Shown: piece by piece, positions 9,998 through 18,810 of the stretch
Layout: each line of letters begins with the position of its first letter
Numbering within the stretch: position 1 is the first letter of the stretch
From: Chitinophagaceae bacterium
GTDB lineage: Bacteria; Bacteroidota; Bacteroidia; Chitinophagales; UBA10324
Assembly (NCBI GenBank): GCA_947469485.1
Contig: CANIPU010000001.1
Location: forward strand, 170,001 to 234,000
Direction of reading: 5' to 3'
DNA: 64,000 nt
Notes under the pieces: model-generated
The model's input: only the letters and a program-made list of their open reading frames with translations
Database searches by the model: none
Told to the model about the DNA's origin: nothing
Made by a program: the position numbers and the translations under genes

Positions 9998-10260
9998 TTT
10001 GTTTATGGAACTTTAATACTCACTCCACCCTTCTAACCACCCATCCGGTACTTGTTTCCTTATTTATAGCATACCGCCTGGGGGTGGGATAAGAAGTGCG
10101 GGACACAGAGGGAGATTTAGTAAATGCTCCTTTCAGGTGCAGTTTCGTGAGGTTAAAACTGATTTTAAAAAAGTGTCTCGTCCTGAAATAGCTTGACACA
10201 TTTTGAGGATAAAAAACCTCAACATGAACACAAAAAAGCAAGACAAAAAATTCCGTCCCA

Positions 10261-10297
10261 GCAGGGTCTTCCTGCAAGGAGACCCTGCGTTTTTTTT
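10261..10297 (+). terminator. Strong hairpin followed by T8 run
   Basis: GCAGGGTCTtCCTGCAAGGaGACCCTGC then GTTTTTTTT; 32 bp past the 3' end of the minus-strand 10320..11360 gene, but T-run oriented +. Confidence 0.6.
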
Positions 10298-10319
10298 GAG
10301 TCTCGGTTTAGATCGGCTT

Positions 10320-11360
10320 CTATTCAATCACAATCTTCATCCTGCTAACTGCACCACGCAAAACTCTTTTCTCACCAATCACATCCTGCACACCATCCGC
10401 AGAAATCTTCCACAAATATTTTCCACGCTCCACAGTCTTCAATAACACCACACCATCATCACCACTAACACCGCTTTTGTAAGGCGCAGTAGTCATCACT
10501 TCAGGTGTAACAGTTTTTAACTTTTGATTTTTAATTTTTGCTTTCCTCCCACGCTTCTTATTCGGTTTCTTCCACACACTAAACTTCGCACCCTTAATCA
10601 CCTCACTATTTTTATTCACCACCAACACACGCAGCCCTGCACTTCCCGCCGGAGTCACAATCTCCAGCACACGCCGCCACACAAACAGGTTTTGTTTTCC
10701 GCCATCATGAGCAAACACACGCTTGCCGTCAGCACACACCGCCATCACTACAGCATGCAAATCATTATTCGCTTTTATTTTTTCTTGTGTTGCCACTCCC
10801 GTTTGCGTGGCATGTAAAAACTCCCCATACTTTTTACTGTAAGCTTTTGCATCATCACTGTAAGTAGTTGCAAATGCAGCAGGCATATTCAATCCGCCAT
10901 CCTGCAACACCACACTCTGCGCCGTAATAAATTGCATCGCGTTTGAGTTCATACCCTCAGTAAATTCCCAGTTATTTTGCGAAGCAGGTTTGTAATACTT
11001 GTGCCCTGCCGCTTCCTTCATAATGCGCCGCTCTTCGGCACTCTTCCATACACCATCAATATATCCCTGCAAAAACTGAAAGTTCAGCAAACATTTCCTA
11101 TTCAGTTCCAGCAAATCAATCCGGTCCGTCTCTGATTCCGTCCCACTCTGCTGAAAGTCACCAAGGTTCTGTGCAGTATCAAGTTTCCCCTTCAGGTCAG
11201 TTACAAAACCCGCAGTATATTTTCCCTTGTAAGCAACAAACTCCGCAAGTTTCCCGTCCAGATTCCTGATAATCGAATCACAAACCGAATACAATTCTGC
11301 CTGAGTACAATGGTATCTTATTTTCATCTTCTCGCCCATGCGTGGTGTTTTCACCAGCAT
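10320..11360 (-). CDS. Orphan 346-aa protein, C-terminal carboxypeptidase-regulatory-like segment, unknown function
   Basis: Long ORF, distinct composition from neighbours, no recognisable catalytic motif; C-terminal part (AGLRVLVVNKNSEVIKGAKFSVWKK...GVSGDDGVVLLKTVERGKYLWKISADGVQD) resembles a CarboxypepD_reg-like beta fold. Confidence 0.75.
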   Translation of the reverse strand: MLVKTPRMGEKMKIRYHCTQAELYSVCDSIIRNLDGKLAEFVAYKGKYTAGFVTDLKGKLDTAQNLGDFQQSGTESETDRIDLLELNRKCLLNFQFLQGYIDGVWKSAEERRIMKEAAGHKYYKPASQNNWEFTEGMNSNAMQFITAQSVVLQDGGLNMPAAFATTYSDDAKAYSKKYGEFLHATQTGVATQEKIKANNDLHAVVMAVCADGKRVFAHDGGKQNLFVWRRVLEIVTPAGSAGLRVLVVNKNSEVIKGAKFSVWKKPNKKRGRKAKIKNQKLKTVTPEVMTTAPYKSGVSGDDGVVLLKTVERGKYLWKISADGVQDVIGEKRVLRGAVSRMKIVIE

Positions 11361-11431
11361 GTTTTTATGTTTTTGTTTAAAAAATCAACATCTCACCGCT
11401 CCAAATCCATCTCCGCCTGCACAATAGTAAT

Positions 11432-11662
11432 ATTGATAAATGAATTATTAAAATTGAATTATAAAATAAAAATATTGATATCATAAATATAATTATTGAT
11501 AATTAAAATATATAATAAGATGTATAAAATATAATAATTGATTCATTAATTATAATTATAGAATACTAAAATATTAATAATGATTCATTAATTATAATTA
11601 ATGATTCTTATTTTATAAATAATGATTTATAAAATAAAACAATTGATGTATTTATAAATGAT
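11432..11662. repeat. Degenerate, perfectly phased array of eleven 21-bp AT-rich units (consensus about ATTGATTNATWAATTATAATT)
   Basis: G of the GA(T) core at 11435, 11456, 11477, 11498, 11519, 11540, 11561, 11582, 11603, 11624, 11645: spacing exactly 21 bp each time, no indels; GA in 11/11 and GAT in 9/11 units. Confidence 0.9.
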
Positions 11663-11804
11663 ATACCATTAACTATAAATCGCAATCCGGATCTCCTTAT
11701 TAATTACCCCCAACTCACCAACTCAGATACATCAAGCCCAACAAATAAAAGATGAACCATCAAAAAACATTTCATGCTATAAATTGCACGCACATTTTAG
11801 TCCA

Positions 11805-14186
11805 ATGTATTTTCTTAAAAAAACAGTTCTCTTAATCTTTTTTCTTTTTTTCTCAGCATCAACTGTTTTTTCGCAAACCCTCACGCAAACCATTCGCGGT
11901 ACGGTGGTGGACAAAGACAGCAAGCAGCCGCTGACCGGCGCCACCATTATTGCACTGGAAACAAATCCGGTAATTGGCAGCATAAGCAATGAGTTGGGGA
12001 AATTTAAACTGGCGGAAGTGCCGCTTGGCCGTTACACCATTAAGTGCTCGTACCTCGGTTATGAAGATGTGGTGCTGAGTAATATTGTTTTAACATCGGG
12101 AAAAGAAATAGTGCTGAACCTGGAGATGCAGGAAAAAATTATTCAGGGAAATGAAATAACTGTTTTCAGCAACCGCGACCGCGATAAAACCAACAACGAT
12201 TTAATCAGCATAAGCGGGCGCAATTTTCAACCCGAAGAAACCTGGCGCTACGCTGGCACCCGCGCCGACCCGAGCCGAATGGCGGCAAACTATGCGGGAG
12301 TGGTGAGTGCAAATGATACACGCAACGATATTATTGTGCGCGGCAATTCGCCGAGTGGGGTGTTATGGAAATTAGAAGGAGTTGAAATTCCGAATCCGAA
12401 TCACTTCAGCGGACAAGGTGCCACCGGCGGACCAATGAGCATGCTCAATAATAACCTGCTCGCGAGTTCTGATTTTTTAACCGGAGCATTTCCGGCGGAG
12501 TACGGAAATAAAACTGCTGCAGTTTTCGATTTGAAATTGCGCCGCGGAAATAATGAACACCACGAATTTACCGGCATGTTTGGCATTAATGGTCTGGAGC
12601 TGGGTGCTGAAGGTCCGTTCAGTAAAAAACACAAGAGCAGTTACTTACTCAGTTATCGTTACTCAACATTTGCACTTTTCAATTTACTCGGAATAAGCTT
12701 TGGTGTTTCCGGAGTTCCGACTTACCAGGATGCAACTTTCCTGTTGAATTTTCCAGCCTCAAAAAAAGATATTATTTCAATTTTCGGAATTGGTGGAATG
12801 AGTAAAATTTCATTACTGGATAGCGAACGAGATTCAACCGACTGGCAATTTGTTTCTAAAGGAGAAGATGTAGTTTATGGAACAAAAATGGCTGCAGGCG
12901 GAATTACCTATACTCACTTTTTTAATTCAACCACATACGGCAAGCTTATCGTTTCAAGTGGTGCGGCCCTTTTACATGTTTTTGTAGATACCATTGGTGT
13001 AGGGAACAATAAGAGCAGAATTTATGACAACAACTCAACAGATGGCAATGCCTCATTAGAATATTTTGTTTCAAAAAAAATCAACGAAAAAAATTTACTG
13101 AAAATCGGAGCAAATTATTCAAGGTTGTTTTTTAAGTACAATGAGAAAAGTTATTGGCCCGAATTGCATCAAATGATTTACCTGATAAATGACAATGGAA
13201 ATACCGGAATTATTAATGCTTATTCGCATTGGCAACATCGGTTCAGCGATAAAATTGTTTTGAATACCGGAATTCATTTTGAAGATTTTTTATTGAATGG
13301 AAGTTATTCAATAGAACCAAGAATTGGTTTTAATTATAAAGTTGGAGAACGAAATCAATTATCTTTTGGATATGGCCTGCACAGCCAAACCTTACCGCTT
13401 ATGGTTTACTTTTTTGAAAATTATGATACTTCATTAAAGATCTATTATCAAACAAATAAGAATCTGGGTTTAATGAAAGCCCACCACTTTATTGCGGGAT
13501 ACGATTTTAATTTCATAAAAAATTTCAGATTAAAAACCGAACTGTATTACCAGTATTTATTCAATATACCGGTAAAAGGAAATGATAGCACAAGCTATTC
13601 GGCAATAAATATGGGAGGAGATTATGGCTTCCCGAATGTTGATTCACTTATTAATAAAGGTACCGGATATAACTATGGCATTGAGCTTACGCTCGAAAAG
13701 TTTTTCAGCAATCATTATTATTTTCTGATTACTTCATCCTTGTTTCAGTCTGAATATAAAGGAAGCGATAATATTTTACGCAATACAAAGTTCAATGGTC
13801 ATTTTGTATTGAATTCCCTATTTGGCTATGAATTAAAATACGGAAAAAATAAAAATCAGGCGCTTTCGCTTGATTTGAAATATACCCTTGCAGGAGGAAG
13901 AAGATTCACACCAATTGATTTGGTTTCATCACAATTATATAATTCTGAAGTATTAATTGATGAAAAAGCATGGAGTAAACAGCTGCCTGATTATTGGCGT
14001 TTTGATGTTAAAGTTGGATTTCGGATTAATACAAAACATGCAACGCATAGCATTATTGCGGTTTGTGAAAATGTATTCGGAACGAAAAATATTTTACAAC
14101 AGAGTTATAATACAAATATTAAGAATATTCTTACTGAGTATCAGTTAGGGGTTTTTCCTTATGGAGCCTACAGAGTAGAGTTTTAA
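11805..14186 (+). CDS. TonB-dependent receptor with N-terminal carboxypeptidase-like regulatory domain
   Basis: TIRGTVVDKDSKQPLTGATI (CarboxypepD_reg-like), plug domain DIIVRGNSPSGVLWKLEGVEIPNPNHF, beta-barrel; ORF opens at 11784, signal peptide fits start 11805. Confidence 0.9.
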   Translation: MYFLKKTVLLIFFLFFSASTVFSQTLTQTIRGTVVDKDSKQPLTGATIIALETNPVIGSISNELGKFKLAEVPLGRYTIKCSYLGYEDVVLSNIVLTSGKEIVLNLEMQEKIIQGNEITVFSNRDRDKTNNDLISISGRNFQPEETWRYAGTRADPSRMAANYAGVVSANDTRNDIIVRGNSPSGVLWKLEGVEIPNPNHFSGQGATGGPMSMLNNNLLASSDFLTGAFPAEYGNKTAAVFDLKLRRGNNEHHEFTGMFGINGLELGAEGPFSKKHKSSYLLSYRYSTFALFNLLGISFGVSGVPTYQDATFLLNFPASKKDIISIFGIGGMSKISLLDSERDSTDWQFVSKGEDVVYGTKMAAGGITYTHFFNSTTYGKLIVSSGAALLHVFVDTIGVGNNKSRIYDNNSTDGNASLEYFVSKKINEKNLLKIGANYSRLFFKYNEKSYWPELHQMIYLINDNGNTGIINAYSHWQHRFSDKIVLNTGIHFEDFLLNGSYSIEPRIGFNYKVGERNQLSFGYGLHSQTLPLMVYFFENYDTSLKIYYQTNKNLGLMKAHHFIAGYDFNFIKNFRLKTELYYQYLFNIPVKGNDSTSYSAINMGGDYGFPNVDSLINKGTGYNYGIELTLEKFFSNHYYFLITSSLFQSEYKGSDNILRNTKFNGHFVLNSLFGYELKYGKNKNQALSLDLKYTLAGGRRFTPIDLVSSQLYNSEVLIDEKAWSKQLPDYWRFDVKVGFRINTKHATHSIIAVCENVFGTKNILQQSYNTNIKNILTEYQLGVFPYGAYRVEF

Positions 14187-14368
14187 TAAAGCGAAGTATC
14201 ACATTCTATAAATAATTTCTGTTCGTTATAAGTCTGAAGCATTCAGGAAAAAAAGAGGTTTTTATGTCGGTTCAGTATTGAAATAATCAACTCTAAACAA
14301 TCTGAAATTAAATATTGTAACCTTTTTTGAATAAAAAAGTAGCAAGAAAGGCCTAAAGAGTATTTTAA

Positions 14369-14500
14369 ATGAAAGTGATAATAACTCAATTTTTAGCCGA
14401 AAAGCTATTTGCACTGTTCAAATACCTCTCATTTATTGATTGGAATCGAATTATTGTATGGTTTAAGTATATCCTCGATGTACTTGACGAAATATTCTAA
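14369..14500 (+). CDS. Putative 43-aa hydrophobic/aromatic small protein
   Basis: ATG at 14369 to TAA at 14498: MKVIITQFLAEKLFALFKYLSFIDWNRIIVWFKYILDVLDEIF; protein-like composition in an otherwise noncoding gap; below ORF-track size cutoff. Confidence 0.35.
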   Translation: MKVIITQFLAEKLFALFKYLSFIDWNRIIVWFKYILDVLDEIF

Positions 14501-14521
14501 CAATTTTCTTCAGAATACCTT

Positions 14522-16717
14522 TTATCTAAGAAACAACATCTCTCTGTACTTTGGTAGTGACCACAAATCATCGCTAACAACCAGTTCAAGTTTATCTGCG
14601 TGATATCTGATTTCATCGAAGAAAGGTTTTACTTTTTCACAATAAGCAATTGCCTTATCACGAGCGTTTTCAATTTCATTCGCTTTTTTTCGTGCATCCG
14701 TCATGTCTTCCACTTCTTTTATAATCACTGAAATATGTTCGGCAATATCATTGAGTAAATCCTTTTGAACTTTCAGGTTTTTTTCCTTCACACCCATTGA
14801 TTCAGCTGTCTGAATCGATTGTGCTAATTGCTGTTGATATCGCATTGCAGAAGGGATGATATATGTCATCGCAACTTCTCCCATCATCCTGCTTTCAATT
14901 TGCACCATCTTCATATATTTTTCCAATTCAATTTCATGGCGCGCTTCAATTTCTTTATGGCTGAATACTTTATTTTCAGTCATAACCTTAATAGCTTTTT
15001 CAGTCACATAAAAATCCAATGCATAAGGAGTTGTTTTCACATTATTGAGTCCCCGTTTCTTGGCTTCTTTCTCCCATTCATCACTATAATTATTTCCTTC
15101 GAAACAAATACGCTTACTGCTGGTGATGTATTGCTGTAATACTTTTAGAATAGCTGAATCTTTTGACTCACCTGTTTTCATTAATCCATCAACTTCTACT
15201 TTGAATTTTTTTAGTTGATCTGCAACAATTGTATTTAAAACAGTCATTGTTGATGAACAATTTGCTGAAGAACCAACTGCTCTAACTTCAAATTTATTTC
15301 CTGTGAATGCAAAAGGTGAAGTGCGATTTCGGTCAGTGTTATCCAACATTAAATCCGGAATCTTATTATGGATATCCAATTTTAAGGATTGATGATCAGC
15401 TTCATCTAAATTTCCTTTTTTTACTCTTTGCTCAACTTCATTTAAGACCTCCGTTAAATAGCTTCCAATAAAAACACTGATGATTGCAGGAGGTGCTTCA
15501 TTTGCTCCCAAACGAAAATCATTAGCAGCACTTGCAATAGCAGCACGCAACAAATCAGCATGTTCTTCAACTGCTTTTATTGTATTCACAAAAAATGTGA
15601 GGAACATGAAGTTTGTCTTTGGAGTGCGACCCGGACTTAACAAATTTTTACCGGTATCTGTTGCCATACTCCAGTTGTTATGCTTTCCAGATCCATTTAC
15701 TCCGGCAAAAGGTTTTTCATGAAGTAACACTCTAAGCTTATGACGGCGAGCAACTCTATCCATCAAATCCATCAATAACTGATTATGATCTATTGCAATA
15801 TTTACTTCTTCAAAAAAAGGTGCACATTCAAATTGCGATGGAGCAACTTCATTGTGGCGGGTTTTTAATGGAATTCCAAGTTTGTAACACTCATTTTCAT
15901 AATCAACCATGTATGCCTGAACTCGCTCAGGAATTGACCCGAAATAATGATCGTCTAATTGTTGCCCCTTCGCTGAACTGTGACCAAACAAAGTTCTGCC
16001 AGATGCCACTAAATCAGGTCGAGCTTCATACAATGCTTCATCCACTAAAAAATATTCCTGTTCCCATCCAAGAGTTGGTGTTACTCTGGTAATATTCTTA
16101 TCAAAATAATGACAAACTTCTACAGCAGCAGTTTCCAAAGCCTGCAATGATTTTAATAATGGAGCCTTATAATCAAGAGCTTCCCCATTATATGAAACAA
16201 ATATTGTTGGAATGCAAAGAGTTTTGCTGTTACCGGTATCCATAATAAATGCAGGACTACTAGGATCCCAGGCAGAATATCCTCTTGCCTCAAAAGTTAC
16301 TCTTAAACCTCCACTCGGAAAACTGGAAGCATCGGGCTCTTGCTGTACCAATGCATTACCATCAAAAATTTCCATTCCCTTTCCAGTAGCAGTTTGCTGG
16401 AAAAAGGCATCATGTTTTTCAGCTGTAGCTCCGGTTAAAGGTTGAAACCAGTGGGTATAATGAGTAACTCCACGACTCATAGCCCAAGATTTCATTGCAC
16501 TCGCAACTTGTTCTGCTGTTGCCCGATCAATTTTATTTCCTGATTTTATTGCAAGCATTACAACTTCAAAAGCATCTTTTGACAAGTAGCTTTTCATCAT
16601 TTCTTCTGTAAACACATTTACAGCATAAAAGTCTGATATCTTTTTTCCAGGCGCCTCAACTTCTGTTACATGATTATCTGCTACCTTATTTAATGCTTGA
16701 AATCTTGTATTGGTCAT
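14522..16717 (-). CDS. glnN: Glutamine synthetase type III
   Basis: 731 aa; VTFEARGYSAWDPSSPAFIMD, NGSGKHNNWSMATDTGKNLLSPG, NRTSPFAFTGNKFEVRAVGSSANCS typical of GSIII. Confidence 0.95.
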   Translation of the reverse strand: MTNTRFQALNKVADNHVTEVEAPGKKISDFYAVNVFTEEMMKSYLSKDAFEVVMLAIKSGNKIDRATAEQVASAMKSWAMSRGVTHYTHWFQPLTGATAEKHDAFFQQTATGKGMEIFDGNALVQQEPDASSFPSGGLRVTFEARGYSAWDPSSPAFIMDTGNSKTLCIPTIFVSYNGEALDYKAPLLKSLQALETAAVEVCHYFDKNITRVTPTLGWEQEYFLVDEALYEARPDLVASGRTLFGHSSAKGQQLDDHYFGSIPERVQAYMVDYENECYKLGIPLKTRHNEVAPSQFECAPFFEEVNIAIDHNQLLMDLMDRVARRHKLRVLLHEKPFAGVNGSGKHNNWSMATDTGKNLLSPGRTPKTNFMFLTFFVNTIKAVEEHADLLRAAIASAANDFRLGANEAPPAIISVFIGSYLTEVLNEVEQRVKKGNLDEADHQSLKLDIHNKIPDLMLDNTDRNRTSPFAFTGNKFEVRAVGSSANCSSTMTVLNTIVADQLKKFKVEVDGLMKTGESKDSAILKVLQQYITSSKRICFEGNNYSDEWEKEAKKRGLNNVKTTPYALDFYVTEKAIKVMTENKVFSHKEIEARHEIELEKYMKMVQIESRMMGEVAMTYIIPSAMRYQQQLAQSIQTAESMGVKEKNLKVQKDLLNDIAEHISVIIKEVEDMTDARKKANEIENARDKAIAYCEKVKPFFDEIRYHADKLELVVSDDLWSLPKYREMLFLR

Positions 16718-16887
16718 AAGTAGTTGTTTTTTGACTGGGCGAAATTAATACAGATTTTAAAAAATCTAAATATTTTTGAATTAATTTTATGTATTTACTA
16801 AAATATTAGACAAATATGATTATATAATCAGTTTTAATTCTATTAATTGTACTTAATATCTAGTAAACACTATTATTTTTATATATA

Positions 16888-18153
16888 TTATTTATTATAA
16901 TATTTATATATCTTCCGTACTGATTCAATTGGAATAAGACTAATAATAGCCAGGCAAAGAAAAAATGTTCCCGTGCTTTTATAGCGGGACAGAGCTCCAA
17001 GATTTGGGACAATAATTCCAAGCAAAACATAAAGTGACATAGTATATCCAATCGATAAATAAAATAAATGTGGAAATTGCCTTCTTTTGAAAATTGTATA
17101 TAAAATGAGAAAAGCAAGAACTATAAACAATAGCAGATCCTGCAATCCAATTACTAATTGATAAATATTAATTGCTTGCCATGGCAATGGATTTAAAAAG
17201 GCATGATAAAATGACACTGGTATTATTTTAACCAAAGAAATCAAATTCGGAAGTAAAACTGGGACGGCAACAGAGTTTTCTGTTGATGGTAAATTATTAA
17301 ATGCCGACTGCCACCAAATTAATTTATCAAGCGGCGATATTGCGCTCATCAATGAACTTATTAAAATTATTATTAAAGCGAACCCTGTGAAACTGAATAA
17401 ATAATACAGAAGCAACTTTCTTTCAAGTTTTTTAAAAAGCAGATAAACGAATAATATGGGAATTAAAATCGCTATTAAATAAGACCGAACGATATATAAA
17501 ATCAAAATACCAAAAACAAGTATGAAAAATTTACTTATAGAAAACTCGCTTAAATTTTTTACTGAATAATAAATCATGGCAATACCCAATAATGCCAGCC
17601 CATCTTTATGAATACCAGATGTCCAGAACACAATTGAAGGAATTAGCATTAACGCAACAACTAGCAAATATTTTTTCTCCTTTAATTCATCTTTAAAAGC
17701 TGAATAAATTAAAACCACCCCTGAAAAGGATAGAATATTATAAAAAACAACATGCACATTATAATATGAGCCTGAAAATAAGGCAACCAAGGCATGAAAA
17801 CGAATAATTAAATAATAACTTTCATCACCATATGGAATTGAATTATTTGCCCATTTTTCTAAACCTGAATAAATTGGGTAGTGGCATGGTAAAAATACCA
17901 GTTTCAAATATGTAAAAATTCCATAGTCGAATAAAGTATGGTATACTCTTATCCCCTGCTTAAATCCATATAGTGTATCACCTCCTCCATAACTCTGACT
18001 ATGAATGTTTCCATAAATTATTCCAACCAAAACTTTAATCAGGAATATTGCAATCCACCATTGAATTTTTACATCGGATTTTTTAATAATTTGTATTTTG
18101 CTAATACAAAAGCAAAATATTGCTAAATAAAAAAATATAAGAAACCATTGCAT
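16888..18153 (-). CDS. Multi-pass membrane protein, polysaccharide polymerase/glycosyltransferase-like
   Basis: 421-aa very hydrophobic ORF with many TM segments; no clear motif. Confidence 0.6.
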   Translation of the reverse strand: MQWFLIFFYLAIFCFCISKIQIIKKSDVKIQWWIAIFLIKVLVGIIYGNIHSQSYGGGDTLYGFKQGIRVYHTLFDYGIFTYLKLVFLPCHYPIYSGLEKWANNSIPYGDESYYLIIRFHALVALFSGSYYNVHVVFYNILSFSGVVLIYSAFKDELKEKKYLLVVALMLIPSIVFWTSGIHKDGLALLGIAMIYYSVKNLSEFSISKFFILVFGILILYIVRSYLIAILIPILFVYLLFKKLERKLLLYYLFSFTGFALIIILISSLMSAISPLDKLIWWQSAFNNLPSTENSVAVPVLLPNLISLVKIIPVSFYHAFLNPLPWQAINIYQLVIGLQDLLLFIVLAFLILYTIFKRRQFPHLFYLSIGYTMSLYVLLGIIVPNLGALSRYKSTGTFFLCLAIISLIPIESVRKIYKYYNK

Positions 18154-18192
18154 TATATCAAAGATGAAAAAAGAATTGACTTATTAAACGCG

Positions 18193-18810
18193 TTATTTGT
18201 AATCAGCAATAATTATTTTTTTATGGCACATTTCATACTCTCTTTCAATATTTGAGGCAATAATTATCAATCTGTTTTTTGAGTATTGTTGCATTAAATC
18301 TTTCCACCATTTTACACCTTGTTCATCAAGATTGGTAGTTGGCTCATCTAACAGCAAAACAGGTGTATCAGAAAATATAGCAAGCATAAGTTTCGCCCGT
18401 TGCTTCATTCCTGATGAAAAATGCTTTATTTGACGGGAGGCATATTTTTCAAATCCACTTAGCTGAATTATATTGTTGATGGCAAGGTTTTGATTAAACT
18501 TTTTAAATCCGGAATGAAATTGAAGCAGTTCTTCCAAAATCATTTCTTCAGGCAGTTCTAAATATGGTGTTGCAATACTTATATACTTAAAAAAAATTTC
18601 AGTTTCAATATTTTTTTCATTTAAAGAATAAATTATTTCGCCTGCAGAAGGAACAATGTTGCCAGCTATAACCTGCAACAAAGTTGATTTTCCACTTCCA
18701 TTAGGCCCAAGAATAGCATATGAAGTATTGGATTCAAAAGTGGAATTCAAATTCCTGAATATCCATTCGTAATTGTATCGCTTTCCGGTCGACTTAAGAG
18801 TTATCTTCAT
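18193..18810 (-). CDS. ABC transporter ATP-binding protein
   Basis: Walker A GPNGSGKST, signature HFSSGMKQRAKL, Walker B PVLLLDEPTTNLD. Confidence 0.9.
   Translation of the reverse strand: MKITLKSTGKRYNYEWIFRNLNSTFESNTSYAILGPNGSGKSTLLQVIAGNIVPSAGEIIYSLNEKNIETEIFFKYISIATPYLELPEEMILEELLQFHSGFKKFNQNLAINNIIQLSGFEKYASRQIKHFSSGMKQRAKLMLAIFSDTPVLLLDEPTTNLDEQGVKWWKDLMQQYSKNRLIIIASNIEREYEMCHKKIIIADYK

Noticed and set aside
10020-10445. ORFs 10020..10277 (-), 10133..10327 (-) and 10203..10445 (+)
   Set aside because: Mutually overlapping across a hairpin and intergenic sequence with no protein-like signatures; likely spurious.
10524-10817. ORF 10524..10817 (+)
   Set aside because: Antisense to the long 10320..11360 (-) ORF, with low-complexity His/Thr/Pro composition.
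11432-11662. CRISPR array interpretation of the 21-bp periodic region
   Set aside because: No conserved repeat alternating with unique spacers; the unit itself is degenerate and continuous, and no cas genes are present.
14828-16445. Plus-strand ORFs 14828..15139, 15480..15722, 15793..16092, 16212..16445
   Set aside because: All antisense to glutamine synthetase III; shadow ORFs.
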